Positions 1-9,769 are shown, counted from the first letter of the stretch. The stretch is 64,000 nucleotides of DNA from an uncultured Porphyromonadaceae bacterium (GCA_900547825.1 URII01000003.1:7883-71882); one strand, 5' to 3'. The notes: generated by a model not told the origin, from the sequence alone. Translations and numbers: made by a program.

Positions 1-3000
1 TGGTCAACATAGAGGAGAACTCGGCCCGGCAGCCGGTCAACTATGTGCTTCCTCCGGGAGTGTCACGTGCCACTGATCCGGGCCAGTCACAGATAACCCA
101 GCTCAACGAACAGTCAATGTCGCTGAAAGTCACCGGACTGCAACCGGGCGACGGACGCGGTGTATACCGTAACACGTCAACCGACCTGCGCAACTACAAG
201 CGCCTCCAGATGTGGGTGCATGCCGAGAAACTGATCGATGACATGACAGGACTGCGCGACGGCGACCTGTCGGTATTCGTGCGTCTCGGCTCTGATGTCA
301 AGAACAACTACTACGAGTATGAGGTTCCCCTTGAACTTACTCCCGCCGGCCACTATGACCCATACAGCGAGCCTGACAAATACATAGTATGGCCCGAAGA
401 GAACCGTGTGAACTTCCGCCTCCAGACCCTCGTAAACCTGAAAAAGGAGCGTAACATAGAGAAAGGACGTGAGGGCAGCGGTGTAGGCTTCGCCACACTC
501 TACACAGGCCGTGACCCTGACGACGAACGCAACCGTATAGCTGTGATAGGCAACCCTACCCTCAGCGATGTGAGGGTGATCCTTGTGGGTGTGCGCAACA
601 ACAGCTCAACAGTCAAGGACGGAACAGTGTGGGTAAATGAGCTTAAAGTAACCGATTTCGACAATGCCGGAGGCTGGGCCGCAAAACTCAATGCCAATCT
701 GGCCCTCAGCGATATCGCTACCGTCAACTTCGGCACCCATATAGAGAAAGCCGGCTTCGGAGGTGTCGATCAGGGATTGAACAGCCGCCGCATGGACGAT
801 TACCAGCAATACACCGTGGCCGTGCAGGGCGACGTGGGCCGCTTCCTCCCGGAAAAGGTGAAAATGCGTGCTCCCGTGTTCTATTCGTACACTAAGGAGA
901 CCACAACCCCTAAATACAACCCTCTTGATCAGGATGTGCTGCTCAAGGACGCGCTTGACGAAGCCCCCACCAAACATGACAGGGATTCCATATCCTCGTA
1001 TGCCATCACAGAGCTCCGTCAACAGAGCTTCTCGCTGTCAGGCTTCAAATTCGACATTCAGAGCGCCACTCCCAAGCCCTGGGATCCCGCCAACTTCACC
1101 TTCAACTTCTCGTTCAACAAACAGCAACGCAACGACCCGACTACCGAATACGAATATACCAACGACTACCGCGGTTCATTCCAGTATTCCTACACACCCT
1201 ACAACAAGGGGGTGAAACCGTTCGGATGGATAAAAAGCAAGTCCAAGCATTTGAAATTCCTCAAGGAATGGGAATTCAACTATCTGCCGGCCAACATAGG
1301 CTTCCTCACCACCATGTCGCGCTACTATTACGAGGAGCAGACACGCAGTGAGATAGACCAAATGTTCCAGCTCCCCGTGGCTGTGTCGAAAAACTTCATA
1401 TGGGACCGCCAGTTCAACATATCGTGGAACATAACCAAGCAGCTTAACCTGAGCCTCACCACCAACACTTCCGCACGCATAGAGGAAACAGTGGGTGCGG
1501 TCAACCGCAAGCTGTTCCCCGACAAATACCGCGAATGGAAGGACACTGTTTGGCAAAGCATACTCCATATGGGTACGCCGTGGGCCTATAACCAGACCTT
1601 CGTGGCCACTTACCGCGCGCCGTTCAACAAAATGCCGGTGCTTGACTTCCTTACCGCCAACGTGACCTACAACGCCACCTACCGCTGGGACCGCGGCGCC
1701 GAGATTGATGGTCTCAAACTCGGCAATTCCATCAACAATCAGGCCGTGTGGAATGTCGACGGCCGTGTCAACTTCGAAACGATCTACAACAAATCAAAAT
1801 ATCTCAAGGAGATAAACAAACGGTTTGCCAACACACGCAAGTCAAACGCGCCTCCCAAGAAACCGAAAAAGTTCGAACGCAACTATGCGCTCAAGGAGGA
1901 TACTACCCTGACCATACGCCACAACCTGCGCACAAAGAAAATCAAAATAACGGCGGCTAATGTTACCGACAACACTCCCGTGCCTGTAAAATACAAAGTC
2001 ATAGATCCCAACTCGGTGGAGATCCTGACGCGCGGCAACCAGACGCTTAAATTCACAATCAACGAAGTGCTCAAAGAGGACCGCTCCTTCTGGCAGGAAG
2101 TGGCACAGTACGGCCTGCGCTTCCTCATGAGCCCCCGCACACTCAGTGTGAAATGGCGCAATACACGCACCACATCGCTACCGCTTTTCAGCCCCAACAT
2201 AGGCGACATATTCGGCCAGACAACTGCATGGGGCCCCATGGCGCCGGGACTGGATTTCGCGTTCGGGTTCACCGACGAGGACTATATCTACAAGGCCAAG
2301 GACCGCGGATGGCTTATGACAGAAACCGGACAGACCTCCCCTGCCCTGTATTCACACGCCAATGAACTTAACATCGAACTTAATCTGGAACTGTTCAAGG
2401 GCTTTAAGGTGCAGCTGACCACCAACCGCACCGACAACCGCTCAAAGCAGATACAGTTCATGTACACCGACATGCCTGTGACATATTCGGGATCCTATAC
2501 CAAGACCCATTGCGCCATAAGCACTGCATTCGCATCCTACAATGCCAAGGACGGCTATCACAGCGATGCGTTCGACAAATTCCTGTCCAACATACCTGTG
2601 ATACGGCAGCGTTTCGAGGACCGTTTCACCGGTCTTACCTACCCCACATCAGGCTTTATGGACGGCAACATAAATGCCGGTCAGGTGTTCAATCCCGAAG
2701 TGGGAGGGGTATCGGCCACAAGCTCTGATGTGCTCGTGCCGGCTTTCATCTCCGCTTATACCGGAACGGATCCTAACAAACAGTATCTCGATCCGTTCCC
2801 CTCATTCGCCCACGTGCTTCCCAACTGGCGTGTGACCTACGACGGCTTCATAAATCTCGGCAACATGCGCAACATCTTCAAGTCGTTCACCCTAAGCCAC
2901 GCCTACCAGTGCACCTATTCGGTAGGGTCGTATTCATCCTACCTCAACTGGATTCAGGCCGACGGTTCAAAACTCGGCTTCACCCTCGACGAACTGACAG

Positions 3001-3524
3001 GTCAGCCCATACCATCGTCGCCCTACAATATCTCGTCAGTGGCTATAACCGAGAAATTCGCACCTCTGATAGGTGCGTCCGTAACTCTCAAAAATGAAAT
3101 AACATTCAATGCCGAATACCGCAACCAGCGCACTCTTACCCTCAACACCTCAGCCGGGCAGATAGTGGAGGCCACAGGCTACGGCATAGTGGTCGGTGCC
3201 GGTTATAAGATCGCCAATTTCAATTCTGTAATCAAATGGGGAGGAACCCAGACCGGTGTGTCAAACGATCTCACACTCAATGCCGACTTCTCCCTCAACC
3301 AAACGCAGGCTCTTATACGACGCATCGAGAGTAACTACACGCAGGCCACAAGCGGCACACGCACAATCGGCATAAATTTCACTGCCAATTATCAGCTTTC
3401 AAGGCGCCTTACACTCGGACTGTTCTTCGACCATCAGATCAACACCCCGATTGTGTCCTCCACAGCCTACCCCACTACCAACTCCTCCTACGGCCTTTCG
3501 GTCAACCTCAATCTCTCACGCTAA
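1..3524 (+). CDS. sprA: SprA/Sov, type IX secretion outer-membrane translocon (5' partial)
   Basis: About 1,173 residues are visible. The frame is open to the window's left edge, so the true start lies outside; the GTG at 45 is an ordinary internal valine. The family (SprA in Flavobacterium, Sov in Porphyromonas) forms a very large outer-membrane beta-barrel through which T9SS cargo leaves the cell. Full-length members are about 2,400 residues, so this is roughly the C-terminal half. Visible support: SprA-like stretches such as RNYKRLQMWVHAE and VWVNELKVTDFD, many alternating aromatic/polar barrel strands, and a terminal strand ending in VNLNLSR. The stop codon overlaps the rarA start by one base (TAATG), so the two are probably co-transcribed. 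No internal stop or frameshift is seen. Confidence 0.9.
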   Translation, partial: VNIEENSARQPVNYVLPPGVSRATDPGQSQITQLNEQSMSLKVTGLQPGDGRGVYRNTSTDLRNYKRLQMWVHAEKLIDDMTGLRDGDLSVFVRLGSDVKNNYYEYEVPLELTPAGHYDPYSEPDKYIVWPEENRVNFRLQTLVNLKKERNIEKGREGSGVGFATLYTGRDPDDERNRIAVIGNPTLSDVRVILVGVRNNSSTVKDGTVWVNELKVTDFDNAGGWAAKLNANLALSDIATVNFGTHIEKAGFGGVDQGLNSRRMDDYQQYTVAVQGDVGRFLPEKVKMRAPVFYSYTKETTTPKYNPLDQDVLLKDALDEAPTKHDRDSISSYAITELRQQSFSLSGFKFDIQSATPKPWDPANFTFNFSFNKQQRNDPTTEYEYTNDYRGSFQYSYTPYNKGVKPFGWIKSKSKHLKFLKEWEFNYLPANIGFLTTMSRYYYEEQTRSEIDQMFQLPVAVSKNFIWDRQFNISWNITKQLNLSLTTNTSARIEETVGAVNRKLFPDKYREWKDTVWQSILHMGTPWAYNQTFVATYRAPFNKMPVLDFLTANVTYNATYRWDRGAEIDGLKLGNSINNQAVWNVDGRVNFETIYNKSKYLKEINKRFANTRKSNAPPKKPKKFERNYALKEDTTLTIRHNLRTKKIKITAANVTDNTPVPVKYKVIDPNSVEILTRGNQTLKFTINEVLKEDRSFWQEVAQYGLRFLMSPRTLSVKWRNTRTTSLPLFSPNIGDIFGQTTAWGPMAPGLDFAFGFTDEDYIYKAKDRGWLMTETGQTSPALYSHANELNIELNLELFKGFKVQLTTNRTDNRSKQIQFMYTDMPVTYSGSYTKTHCAISTAFASYNAKDGYHSDAFDKFLSNIPVIRQRFEDRFTGLTYPTSGFMDGNINAGQVFNPEVGGVSATSSDVLVPAFISAYTGTDPNKQYLDPFPSFAHVLPNWRVTYDGFINLGNMRNIFKSFTLSHAYQCTYSVGSYSSYLNWIQADGSKLGFTLDELTGQPIPSSPYNISSVAITEKFAPLIGASVTLKNEITFNAEYRNQRTLTLNTSAGQIVEATGYGIVVGAGYKIANFNSVIKWGGTQTGVSNDLTLNADFSLNQTQALIRRIESNYTQATSGTRTIGINFTANYQLSRRLTLGLFFDHQINTPIVSSTAYPTTNSSYGLSVNLNLSR

Positions 3525-4840
3525 TGGATATAAAAGCACCATTGGCCGAACGGCTTCGTCCGGCCACCATCGATGACTATATAGGGCAGACACATCTTGT
3601 GGGCCAGGGAGCGGTGTTGCGCCGCATGATAGAAACCGGCAACGTAGCTTCATTTATCCTGTGGGGTCCTCCCGGTGTAGGCAAAACCACTTTGGCGAGA
3701 ATCGTGGCCAACACCACAGGCGCACCGTTCTACACTCTGTCGGCTGTAACTTCAGGGGTAAAAGAAGTGCGTGAAGTCATTGAACGTTGTCAGGCCGATG
3801 CACGGAGCATCTTCACCAAAGGGCGCCCGATATTATTTATTGACGAAATACACCGGTTCAACAAATCACAGCAGGATTCACTGCTCGGAGCTGTGGAACG
3901 CGGCACCGTCACCCTGATAGGAGCCACAACCGAAAACCCGTCGTTTGAAGTAATCCGCCCCTTACTATCACGCGCGCAGGTATATACCCTCCTGCCTTTA
4001 TCCGAAACCGATCTGCGGGAACTGCTCCAGCGGGCGCTGACACGTGACGAAATTCTCTCACACCGCAATGTACGGGTTGAATCCACAACCGCACTATTCC
4101 GCTTTTCGGGAGGCGACGCACGCAAACTCCTCAACATCCTTGACCTTCTTGTGCAGTCTACCCCCGAGAATGAAGAAATAGTGATCGATGACAAAACCGT
4201 AACCGAAAGGCTTCAGGAAAATCCGGCGGCTTATGACAAAAACGGGGAGATGCACTATGACATAATATCGGCGTTCATAAAAAGCCTCCGCGGCTCTGAT
4301 CCCGACGCCGCCATATACTGGCTGGCACGGATGGTGGAGGGAGGCGAGGATCCGGAGTTCATAGCCCGCAGGCTCGTGATCTTCGCCGCTGAGGATGTCG
4401 GGCTGGCGAATCCCAACGGCCTGCTCATAGCCAACACCACATTCGACACTATCCGGAAAATAGGCTGGCCCGAAGGACGCATACCCCTTGCGGAGTGTAC
4501 CGTCTATCTCGCCACATCACCCAAAAGCAATTCAGCCTATATGGCCATAGACGCGGCATTGGCATGTGTGCGCGAAACTGGCAATCTGCCTGTGCCGCTC
4601 CATCTGCGCAACGCGCCCACCAAGCTGATGAAAGAGATGGGCTATGGCCGTGATTACAGATATCCCCATGACTATCCGGGACATTTCATCCGCCAGCAAT
4701 ATATGCCCGATGAACTCGGACACCGTTCATTCTGGAATCCGGCCGACAATCCCGCCGAACAGCGCGCGGCGGCATTGCAGAATTCCCGATGGAACCCGTC
4801 GGCCGACACCTCACCGGAAAAAGGCAGCACTTCCGACTAA
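3524..4840 (+). CDS. rarA: Replication-associated recombination protein A (RarA/MgsA AAA+ ATPase)
   Basis: A 438-residue clamp-loader-like AAA+ ATPase that acts at stalled replication forks. The Walker A motif GPPGVGKT is at residues 48-55 and Walker B FIDEIHRFN near 105-113. A sensor-1-like segment (LIGATTENPSF) follows, and the C-terminal half carries the MgsA tetramerisation region (GSDPDAAIYWLARM, AAEDVGLANP). Length and domain order are normal for the family. It starts on the A of the sprA stop, so translational coupling is likely. It ends 19 bases before the convergent glycosyltransferase gene, and I see no strong hairpin between them. Confidence 0.96.
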   Translation: MDIKAPLAERLRPATIDDYIGQTHLVGQGAVLRRMIETGNVASFILWGPPGVGKTTLARIVANTTGAPFYTLSAVTSGVKEVREVIERCQADARSIFTKGRPILFIDEIHRFNKSQQDSLLGAVERGTVTLIGATTENPSFEVIRPLLSRAQVYTLLPLSETDLRELLQRALTRDEILSHRNVRVESTTALFRFSGGDARKLLNILDLLVQSTPENEEIVIDDKTVTERLQENPAAYDKNGEMHYDIISAFIKSLRGSDPDAAIYWLARMVEGGEDPEFIARRLVIFAAEDVGLANPNGLLIANTTFDTIRKIGWPEGRIPLAECTVYLATSPKSNSAYMAIDAALACVRETGNLPVPLHLRNAPTKLMKEMGYGRDYRYPHDYPGHFIRQQYMPDELGHRSFWNPADNPAEQRAAALQNSRWNPSADTSPEKGSTSD

Positions 4841-4859
4841 TCCGATAAGAGATATACGC

Positions 4860-6053
4860 TCAGATCACCGTAGTGTAATTGCTGCGGCGCGAACGGCGCG
4901 AACGGATCTTATATAACAATGTGTAGAACGGATGCCACAACATGAAAACAGGCACTGTAAAAAAAAGCCTGCGGCATTTAAGCGTCACCGATGCCGAGCG
5001 CCACATGAACATTACCGGAAGCCAGAATGCCACGGCAAGCAAACCCGTTGCCGTAAGAGGCACTATATACGGCAATCCCGTGACAACGGCAATGACAGAT
5101 CCGGCCAACCACAGCCAACAGCACCATGACACAAACGAGAACGTCAATCTCGCCCCGCGTCCGGCCTTGGCCGACGTGAATTCACGGCTCACCTTCTCAG
5201 CCATATGGGCCGACACCTGATCAGCCTCCATGACACCGATCATGGAGTCAGGCGAAAGCTCCACATCGCAATTCTGCGGTGTGGCCACCTCACGGACCCA
5301 GATATCATCGTCGCCACGATGCAGGTTGAGTGTACGTGAAAAGCCTTTGTTTCTGAAAAACAGTTCACTGCGCATAGCCATGTTATAGCCTGTTCCTCGC
5401 CAAGGGTGACCTTTGATGGCCCAGGCGAGATACTCCACAGCGGTACGCACCACGTCGAACGACCGCAACCTCACACTTCCCTTGCCCCCGTCATCATCCT
5501 TCAGCGGACGTTCAGGATATGCCCACCCTATTACCAACGACTTGCCATAGGCCACATGGCGCATCATCGAACGCAACCACATGGGCGATTCAACCAGGCA
5601 GTTGCCTCCCGTAAGAAGCACAGCCTCATAGCGGGCAGCCTTTATGCCGAGTGTTATGGCGAGCTTGCGCCGGCTGAGATGGCGTGACTCCTCAGGCACA
5701 GATGTCATGTAGAGATTGCTGTATGTCCGTTCCAGGCGGGCAATCACCTCCTCCGTAGCGTCACGGCCCGCATCATTGACCACTATCACTTCCACCGGTG
5801 CGGGATAGTCCTGTTCGAGCATACGTGGCAACACTTCGCAAAGTGACGACGCATTTGAAAAATCATATACTATAACAGATACAGGAGGAAACGAAGCGTC
5901 ATCAGGCATTGCCGCAGCAGCATCGGATCTGGAACGCTTCACTACCGCACGCAGTTTGGCGATCAGCAGCGACATTGCGGCAACAGCAGCCACAAACGCC
6001 ACAGCAAGGGCCCACATAGAGCAAACCGGAAATTCGAATGAAGGTAATTGCAT
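4860..6053 (-). CDS. Membrane-anchored glycosyltransferase family 2 protein
   Basis: A 397-residue protein with an N-terminal membrane segment (about residues 10-30), a GT-A catalytic domain (about 50-290) and two or three C-terminal membrane helices (about 300-385) followed by a very basic tail (IRSRRSRRS). The nucleotide-binding start (VSVIVYDFSNASS, then VIVVNDAGRDATEE) is clear. The metal-binding DxD site, expected at about residue 155 as DAD, reads TGGNC here, while a late acidic RGDDDIW segment is present. It probably transfers a sugar to a lipid carrier or surface glycan at the inner membrane; the substrate is unknown. It is a single gene with its own promoter (6079-6110) and has no glycan gene cluster around it. 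Confidence 0.8.
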   Translation of the reverse strand: MQLPSFEFPVCSMWALAVAFVAAVAAMSLLIAKLRAVVKRSRSDAAAAMPDDASFPPVSVIVYDFSNASSLCEVLPRMLEQDYPAPVEVIVVNDAGRDATEEVIARLERTYSNLYMTSVPEESRHLSRRKLAITLGIKAARYEAVLLTGGNCLVESPMWLRSMMRHVAYGKSLVIGWAYPERPLKDDDGGKGSVRLRSFDVVRTAVEYLAWAIKGHPWRGTGYNMAMRSELFFRNKGFSRTLNLHRGDDDIWVREVATPQNCDVELSPDSMIGVMEADQVSAHMAEKVSREFTSAKAGRGARLTFSFVSWCCWLWLAGSVIAVVTGLPYIVPLTATGLLAVAFWLPVMFMWRSASVTLKCRRLFFTVPVFMLWHPFYTLLYKIRSRRSRRSNYTTVI

Positions 6054-6078
6054 TGCAACAAGGATTCAAAACAGAATG

Positions 6079-6110
6079 CAAATTTAGGTAATATTTCTCA
6101 TTGATGCAAA
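6079..6110 (-). promoter_or_regulatory. Bacteroidota-type promoter of the GT2 gene
   Basis: On the minus strand, a TTTG -33 element (6107-6110) and a TAAATTTG -7 element (6079-6086) are separated by 20 bases. They lie 26 bases upstream of the start codon at 6053. Both spacing and sequence match the major sigma-factor consensus of Bacteroidales. Confidence 0.7.
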
Positions 6111-6195
6111 TACACCGAGTGCTACCCCCATCTTGCAATATATTGATTACCAATCCGATACCATCCTATTGCGAATGCAATATTCATTACTTTAT

Positions 6196-8079
6196 CTATT
6201 CCATAAACTCAATTTCAGAAATACATAGATCTCCGGCCTTGGAACCCCAATAGTATCCATCAGGCGAAGATGAAAAGGCAAGTGTCACCCAATCAGTACC
6301 TTCACTTTGGTCATACGCAGGATTAACGGGCAAAATCTGAGGTTCCATAGTATCTTTCAAGGGGCCTTTGTAAAGGATCTGGGAATCTTCGGGATCTCCG
6401 GAATCCGGAGCAATTGGACGATAGATCATAATCCACTTGGCGCGGCAATTCTTCTCCCACAATTTCTTTGATTTGGCATAGCCATTTACAATCTTGATAG
6501 AACTTACACAACGTGCATTAAGCTGGATATTAGGGCCATATAGATATTTCCCCGCTGTATAACCGTTCTCATCAAGATTGACAGCCCAAGTGGTGGAGAA
6601 ATTGCCGTCAATCATTTTATCGGGTGTATATGGCCCATGCCCTTTCATCTCAAGTGGAATAGAACCACCGTTACCAATGCCGACAGGTTTCACCGGTGTG
6701 TGTGTTGCATCGGCGGCTTCATTATATGACGATCCGGTGTCTCCGTTTTCACCAACATACCAGTGAAATTCACGCAGTTTCTCTCCCTTAGACGGCTCCG
6801 GAGTGTAACCTACAACATCCAGCCCCCCGGAATCGCCATCACCTACCCATTCCTCATTCCAACACTGTCCGTCCTCATATCGTCCGACATAGATATAGCC
6901 GTCAATAATGGACCAATAGGCAGTACCCTCTCCGGTAAAAATCACAACGACATTATCTATAATTTCCCACCTTGCATCCAACGATAACTCCGGGATAGTG
7001 CCATCTGTTTTAAATGTCATCGTTCTTCCATCAGCACAAATTGCTTCTCCTCGTATTCCGGCATTCAGTTTGTCACTATTCTCCTCCATATAATCCGGAT
7101 GCTGATTTCCCATACCTCTAAAGATAAAAAAACAGCTTATGAGGAGCGCCAAACAACCACCCACGATTATCCATTTCCTAACAACAGGCTTAACTTTGGG
7201 AATCTTAATTTCATCTTTACCGTCAGCTTTCGAATCTGACAGTTCACTTATGTCATTCTCTTTCATCGGAACCACGACTTCGGAATCCCGAATCTCTGAC
7301 TTGTCGCTATCTGCATTGGCAGCAATCTCATGCTCAGGATCTTCATTCCCGACATCATCCATATCGTTCCAATCTTTCTTTGAACCGGCTTCAATCAAGA
7401 TAAAACCGGAAGCAACCGGAATGATTACCGAAAGAGCATCACACACCACCATAATGACAGTGTACGCTATATCCTTGGGCGAGTATGATTGTTCAATTCT
7501 AACCCAATTTCCAAACTCACGAGTTTTTTCCACAGGCTGCCCATAGGTATCCGGTAAGAAAATCATGAAAATGATTAACAGCGCAAGGAATGCTGCGGGC
7601 ATAAACATAAATATTTTCCCCATATTACCTAACTTACCGGTATAGGATTGGGATATTTTCCGGCCCAATATAATCCCTGTAAGCAATAAAACGCAGCCGC
7701 ATACGATTCCTACAATATCAACAGTTGTGTATACACCGTTGTCAGACATCAGGATTTCGATTATTCCGGTCAAAACACTCAATAATATCAACGCTACCCA
7801 TAATTGCGTAAAACATCTGCTTACTGTGGCACGCACACTTTGATAAATCGCAATCAACATCGCCGAAACCGTGATTACCGACAAGGATGTCCATGCCGAA
7901 GATGGCAGGAATTCAATCAGTTTACCAATCAGATTACCTTTCCCCGCTTCAATCATATCCAACAGATGAAAGGTGTAAATGCTATTGGCAAAAACACTGA
8001 TACACATAGCATAAAATATAACTTTTATGCCGTCAAAACTCCATGCCGGTTTCAAACAATCAATTTTAGGTTTATTCAT
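6196..8079 (-). CDS. Orphan polytopic membrane protein with lipocalin-like segment and NADase-type glycan-binding-like C-terminus
   Basis: A 627-residue protein when started at the ATG at 8079 (MNKPKIDC); an upstream ATG at 8145 would add 22 residues. I see about six hydrophobic helices in the first 250 residues. An acidic, Ser/Asp-rich linker follows, then a seventh helix (WIIVGGCLALLISCFFIF) and a large soluble tail. The tail begins with a short beta-rich segment (TMTFKTDGTIPELS) that resembles lipocalin-like or copper-resistance-like modules. It ends in a discoidin-like region (MIDGNFSTTWAVN, then ISEIEF at the C-terminus) typical of the NADase-type glycan-binding domain. An odd helix count places the tail in the periplasm if the N-terminus is cytoplasmic. 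Base composition is visibly more AT-rich than the neighbours, hinting at transfer. Function is unknown; the domain call is inferred by eye. Confidence 0.6.
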   Translation of the reverse strand: MNKPKIDCLKPAWSFDGIKVIFYAMCISVFANSIYTFHLLDMIEAGKGNLIGKLIEFLPSSAWTSLSVITVSAMLIAIYQSVRATVSRCFTQLWVALILLSVLTGIIEILMSDNGVYTTVDIVGIVCGCVLLLTGIILGRKISQSYTGKLGNMGKIFMFMPAAFLALLIIFMIFLPDTYGQPVEKTREFGNWVRIEQSYSPKDIAYTVIMVVCDALSVIIPVASGFILIEAGSKKDWNDMDDVGNEDPEHEIAANADSDKSEIRDSEVVVPMKENDISELSDSKADGKDEIKIPKVKPVVRKWIIVGGCLALLISCFFIFRGMGNQHPDYMEENSDKLNAGIRGEAICADGRTMTFKTDGTIPELSLDARWEIIDNVVVIFTGEGTAYWSIIDGYIYVGRYEDGQCWNEEWVGDGDSGGLDVVGYTPEPSKGEKLREFHWYVGENGDTGSSYNEAADATHTPVKPVGIGNGGSIPLEMKGHGPYTPDKMIDGNFSTTWAVNLDENGYTAGKYLYGPNIQLNARCVSSIKIVNGYAKSKKLWEKNCRAKWIMIYRPIAPDSGDPEDSQILYKGPLKDTMEPQILPVNPAYDQSEGTDWVTLAFSSSPDGYYWGSKAGDLCISEIEFME

Positions 8080-8177
8080 GGTATTTATGCAGCTAAAGTG
8101 AGTGAAACAACTATTTGGAAATCTGGTAATCAGCGGCAAAAGCATTAATTTGCCGCCATTACCATATACACAGGGAA

Positions 8178-8206
8178 CAAAATTACAAAAATTCCGACAA
8201 CGACAA
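8178..8206 (-). promoter_or_regulatory. Promoter of the orphan membrane protein gene
   Basis: On the minus strand, TAATTTTG (8178-8185) is preceded at 18 bases by a TTG -33 element (8204-8206). It is compatible with either start codon, 8145 or 8079. Confidence 0.5.
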
Positions 8207-8249
8207 TCGGATTCGGCAATTTCTCAGAGTAATATTTATTAATTATAGC

Positions 8250-8257
8250 TAAATTTG
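8250..8257 (+). promoter_or_regulatory. -7 element ahead of the aspartyl protease gene
   Basis: TAAATTTG places transcription start near 8264. This rules out the TTG at 8255 as a start and supports the ATG at 8285. Confidence 0.55.
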
Positions 8258-8284
8258 CAGCATAACAAACACAACCCCGCTGAG

Positions 8285-9763
8285 ATGAACAAGCTGTTAG
8301 CCATTATAGCATCGGTTCTATGCCTTTCCACTTCGGGCCATGCCGCCACTGCTGATGAGAAAATCGCCGGAGCCATGAATAGCTCCGACTGGTTCGCACT
8401 GGATTCGCTCCACCGTTCCATTCCAAAAGATTCCATCAATCCGTTTCTTGAGGTTTTCGCCCGATGTCTTATCGGAAACAGGCTCAACCGCCCAGATGTC
8501 TCCATTGCGGCATTTGCGGAATTGTTCAACACCCAATCCGCGAATCTCGACCTTCACAATATGCTCAATTCTGCTGTGATGTTTTCGATGGATCTAAGCC
8601 GTGTCGGCGACAATAACACAGCTGCATCAATGCTTACATCCATCCTTGACGCCACCCGGCAACATATAGACTCTGCTGCAATAAAGGATATGCAGCGGTA
8701 TATCGACCAATATAAGGCTCTCTCGGCCTATAAGCTCTATGGCATTGCCTTTTCCGACGATCAGGGCGGGAAAATCCCTTTCAGAATCGTACCCGTGGGG
8801 CCGGCGGATAAGAATTCCGTACTCATGCATCTTGAGGACAGCTATATCAACGGGCTTGCCGCCGATATTACATTCGACACCGGAGCCGGAATCAATATCA
8901 TATCCGATTCACTTGCGCAAAAGTACAACCTCATACCACTTGAGGCATCAAAAACAGTGGCCGGCATAGGTCGTCAATCAGGCTATTATGCCATTGCCTC
9001 CGAACTGAAAATCGGGAACATCACCTTAAAAGATGTCCCGTTCTGTGTGTTCACCATAACAACAAACAATGAGGAAGCCGACAAGTACACGGATTGCTTC
9101 AATATCGTTGTCGGAAGCGAACTTATGTTGCAGCTGAAGGATATGGTTATAGACTTCGACAACTGTGAGATCTCGGTTCCGGAAAATGCGCCGACGCGCA
9201 GTAACACACCGGCAAACATGTGCTTCTCCTCATCCATGAACCTGTTGACCAAAGGGCGAATAAACGGTGAGCCTATGCTTATGTGCATCGACACCGGCGA
9301 CGCATCCTATGGATTCCTCAGCAAAACATTCTTCAACCGAAACAAAGAGTATATAACGACTCACGCTGTTCTGGACACCATCCGCACTGCCGGCATCGGC
9401 GGTGTGCACATCTCGCAATGTTACCGCGTGCCTGACATGACTCTGGATCTGGGAGGCAGCGAAACGACAGTGCCCGAACTGACGGTCAGATTGCAGGACA
9501 GTCCACTCGGCATGGACTACGAATGCAATTTAGGACTGAAATCGTTGATGAGGTTCGGGAAAGTGCGGTTCAATATGGTGGATTTCACCATATCTACCCT
9601 GCCGTATAAATTAGCCAACAATGCCATGCTTACAAACAGAGCTCCTGCCTTTATATTCACAAACCGGAAAAGCCCCACACTGTTGCAGGCATTAGGATAT
9701 ACCGCGATGGGAATTGCCCGGGCATTGGCCTATCCCGACTTATCGGTAAGGCCGGACTTGTAG
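8285..9763 (+). CDS. Secreted retropepsin-like aspartyl protease with two DTG motifs
   Basis: A 492-residue protein beginning MNKLLAIIASVLCLSTSGHA, a good signal peptide, so export to the periplasm or envelope is expected. The first 170 residues are helical and TPR-like in look. Two aspartic-protease-like modules follow: FDTGAGINIISDSLA with Asp near residue 199, and CIDTGDASYGFLS with Asp near 336. Each is followed by a Gly-rich flap/strand region (AGIGRQSGYYA; AGIGGVHISQ). Retropepsins normally work as dimers of one DTG module; here two modules sit in one chain like a pepsin, which suggests an intramolecular active site. The natural substrate is unknown. It is divergent from the orphan membrane protein gene, sharing a 205-base intergenic region. 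Confidence 0.75.
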   Translation: MNKLLAIIASVLCLSTSGHAATADEKIAGAMNSSDWFALDSLHRSIPKDSINPFLEVFARCLIGNRLNRPDVSIAAFAELFNTQSANLDLHNMLNSAVMFSMDLSRVGDNNTAASMLTSILDATRQHIDSAAIKDMQRYIDQYKALSAYKLYGIAFSDDQGGKIPFRIVPVGPADKNSVLMHLEDSYINGLAADITFDTGAGINIISDSLAQKYNLIPLEASKTVAGIGRQSGYYAIASELKIGNITLKDVPFCVFTITTNNEEADKYTDCFNIVVGSELMLQLKDMVIDFDNCEISVPENAPTRSNTPANMCFSSSMNLLTKGRINGEPMLMCIDTGDASYGFLSKTFFNRNKEYITTHAVLDTIRTAGIGGVHISQCYRVPDMTLDLGGSETTVPELTVRLQDSPLGMDYECNLGLKSLMRFGKVRFNMVDFTISTLPYKLANNAMLTNRAPAFIFTNRKSPTLLQALGYTAMGIARALAYPDLSVRPDL

Positions 9764-9769
9764 CATAGG

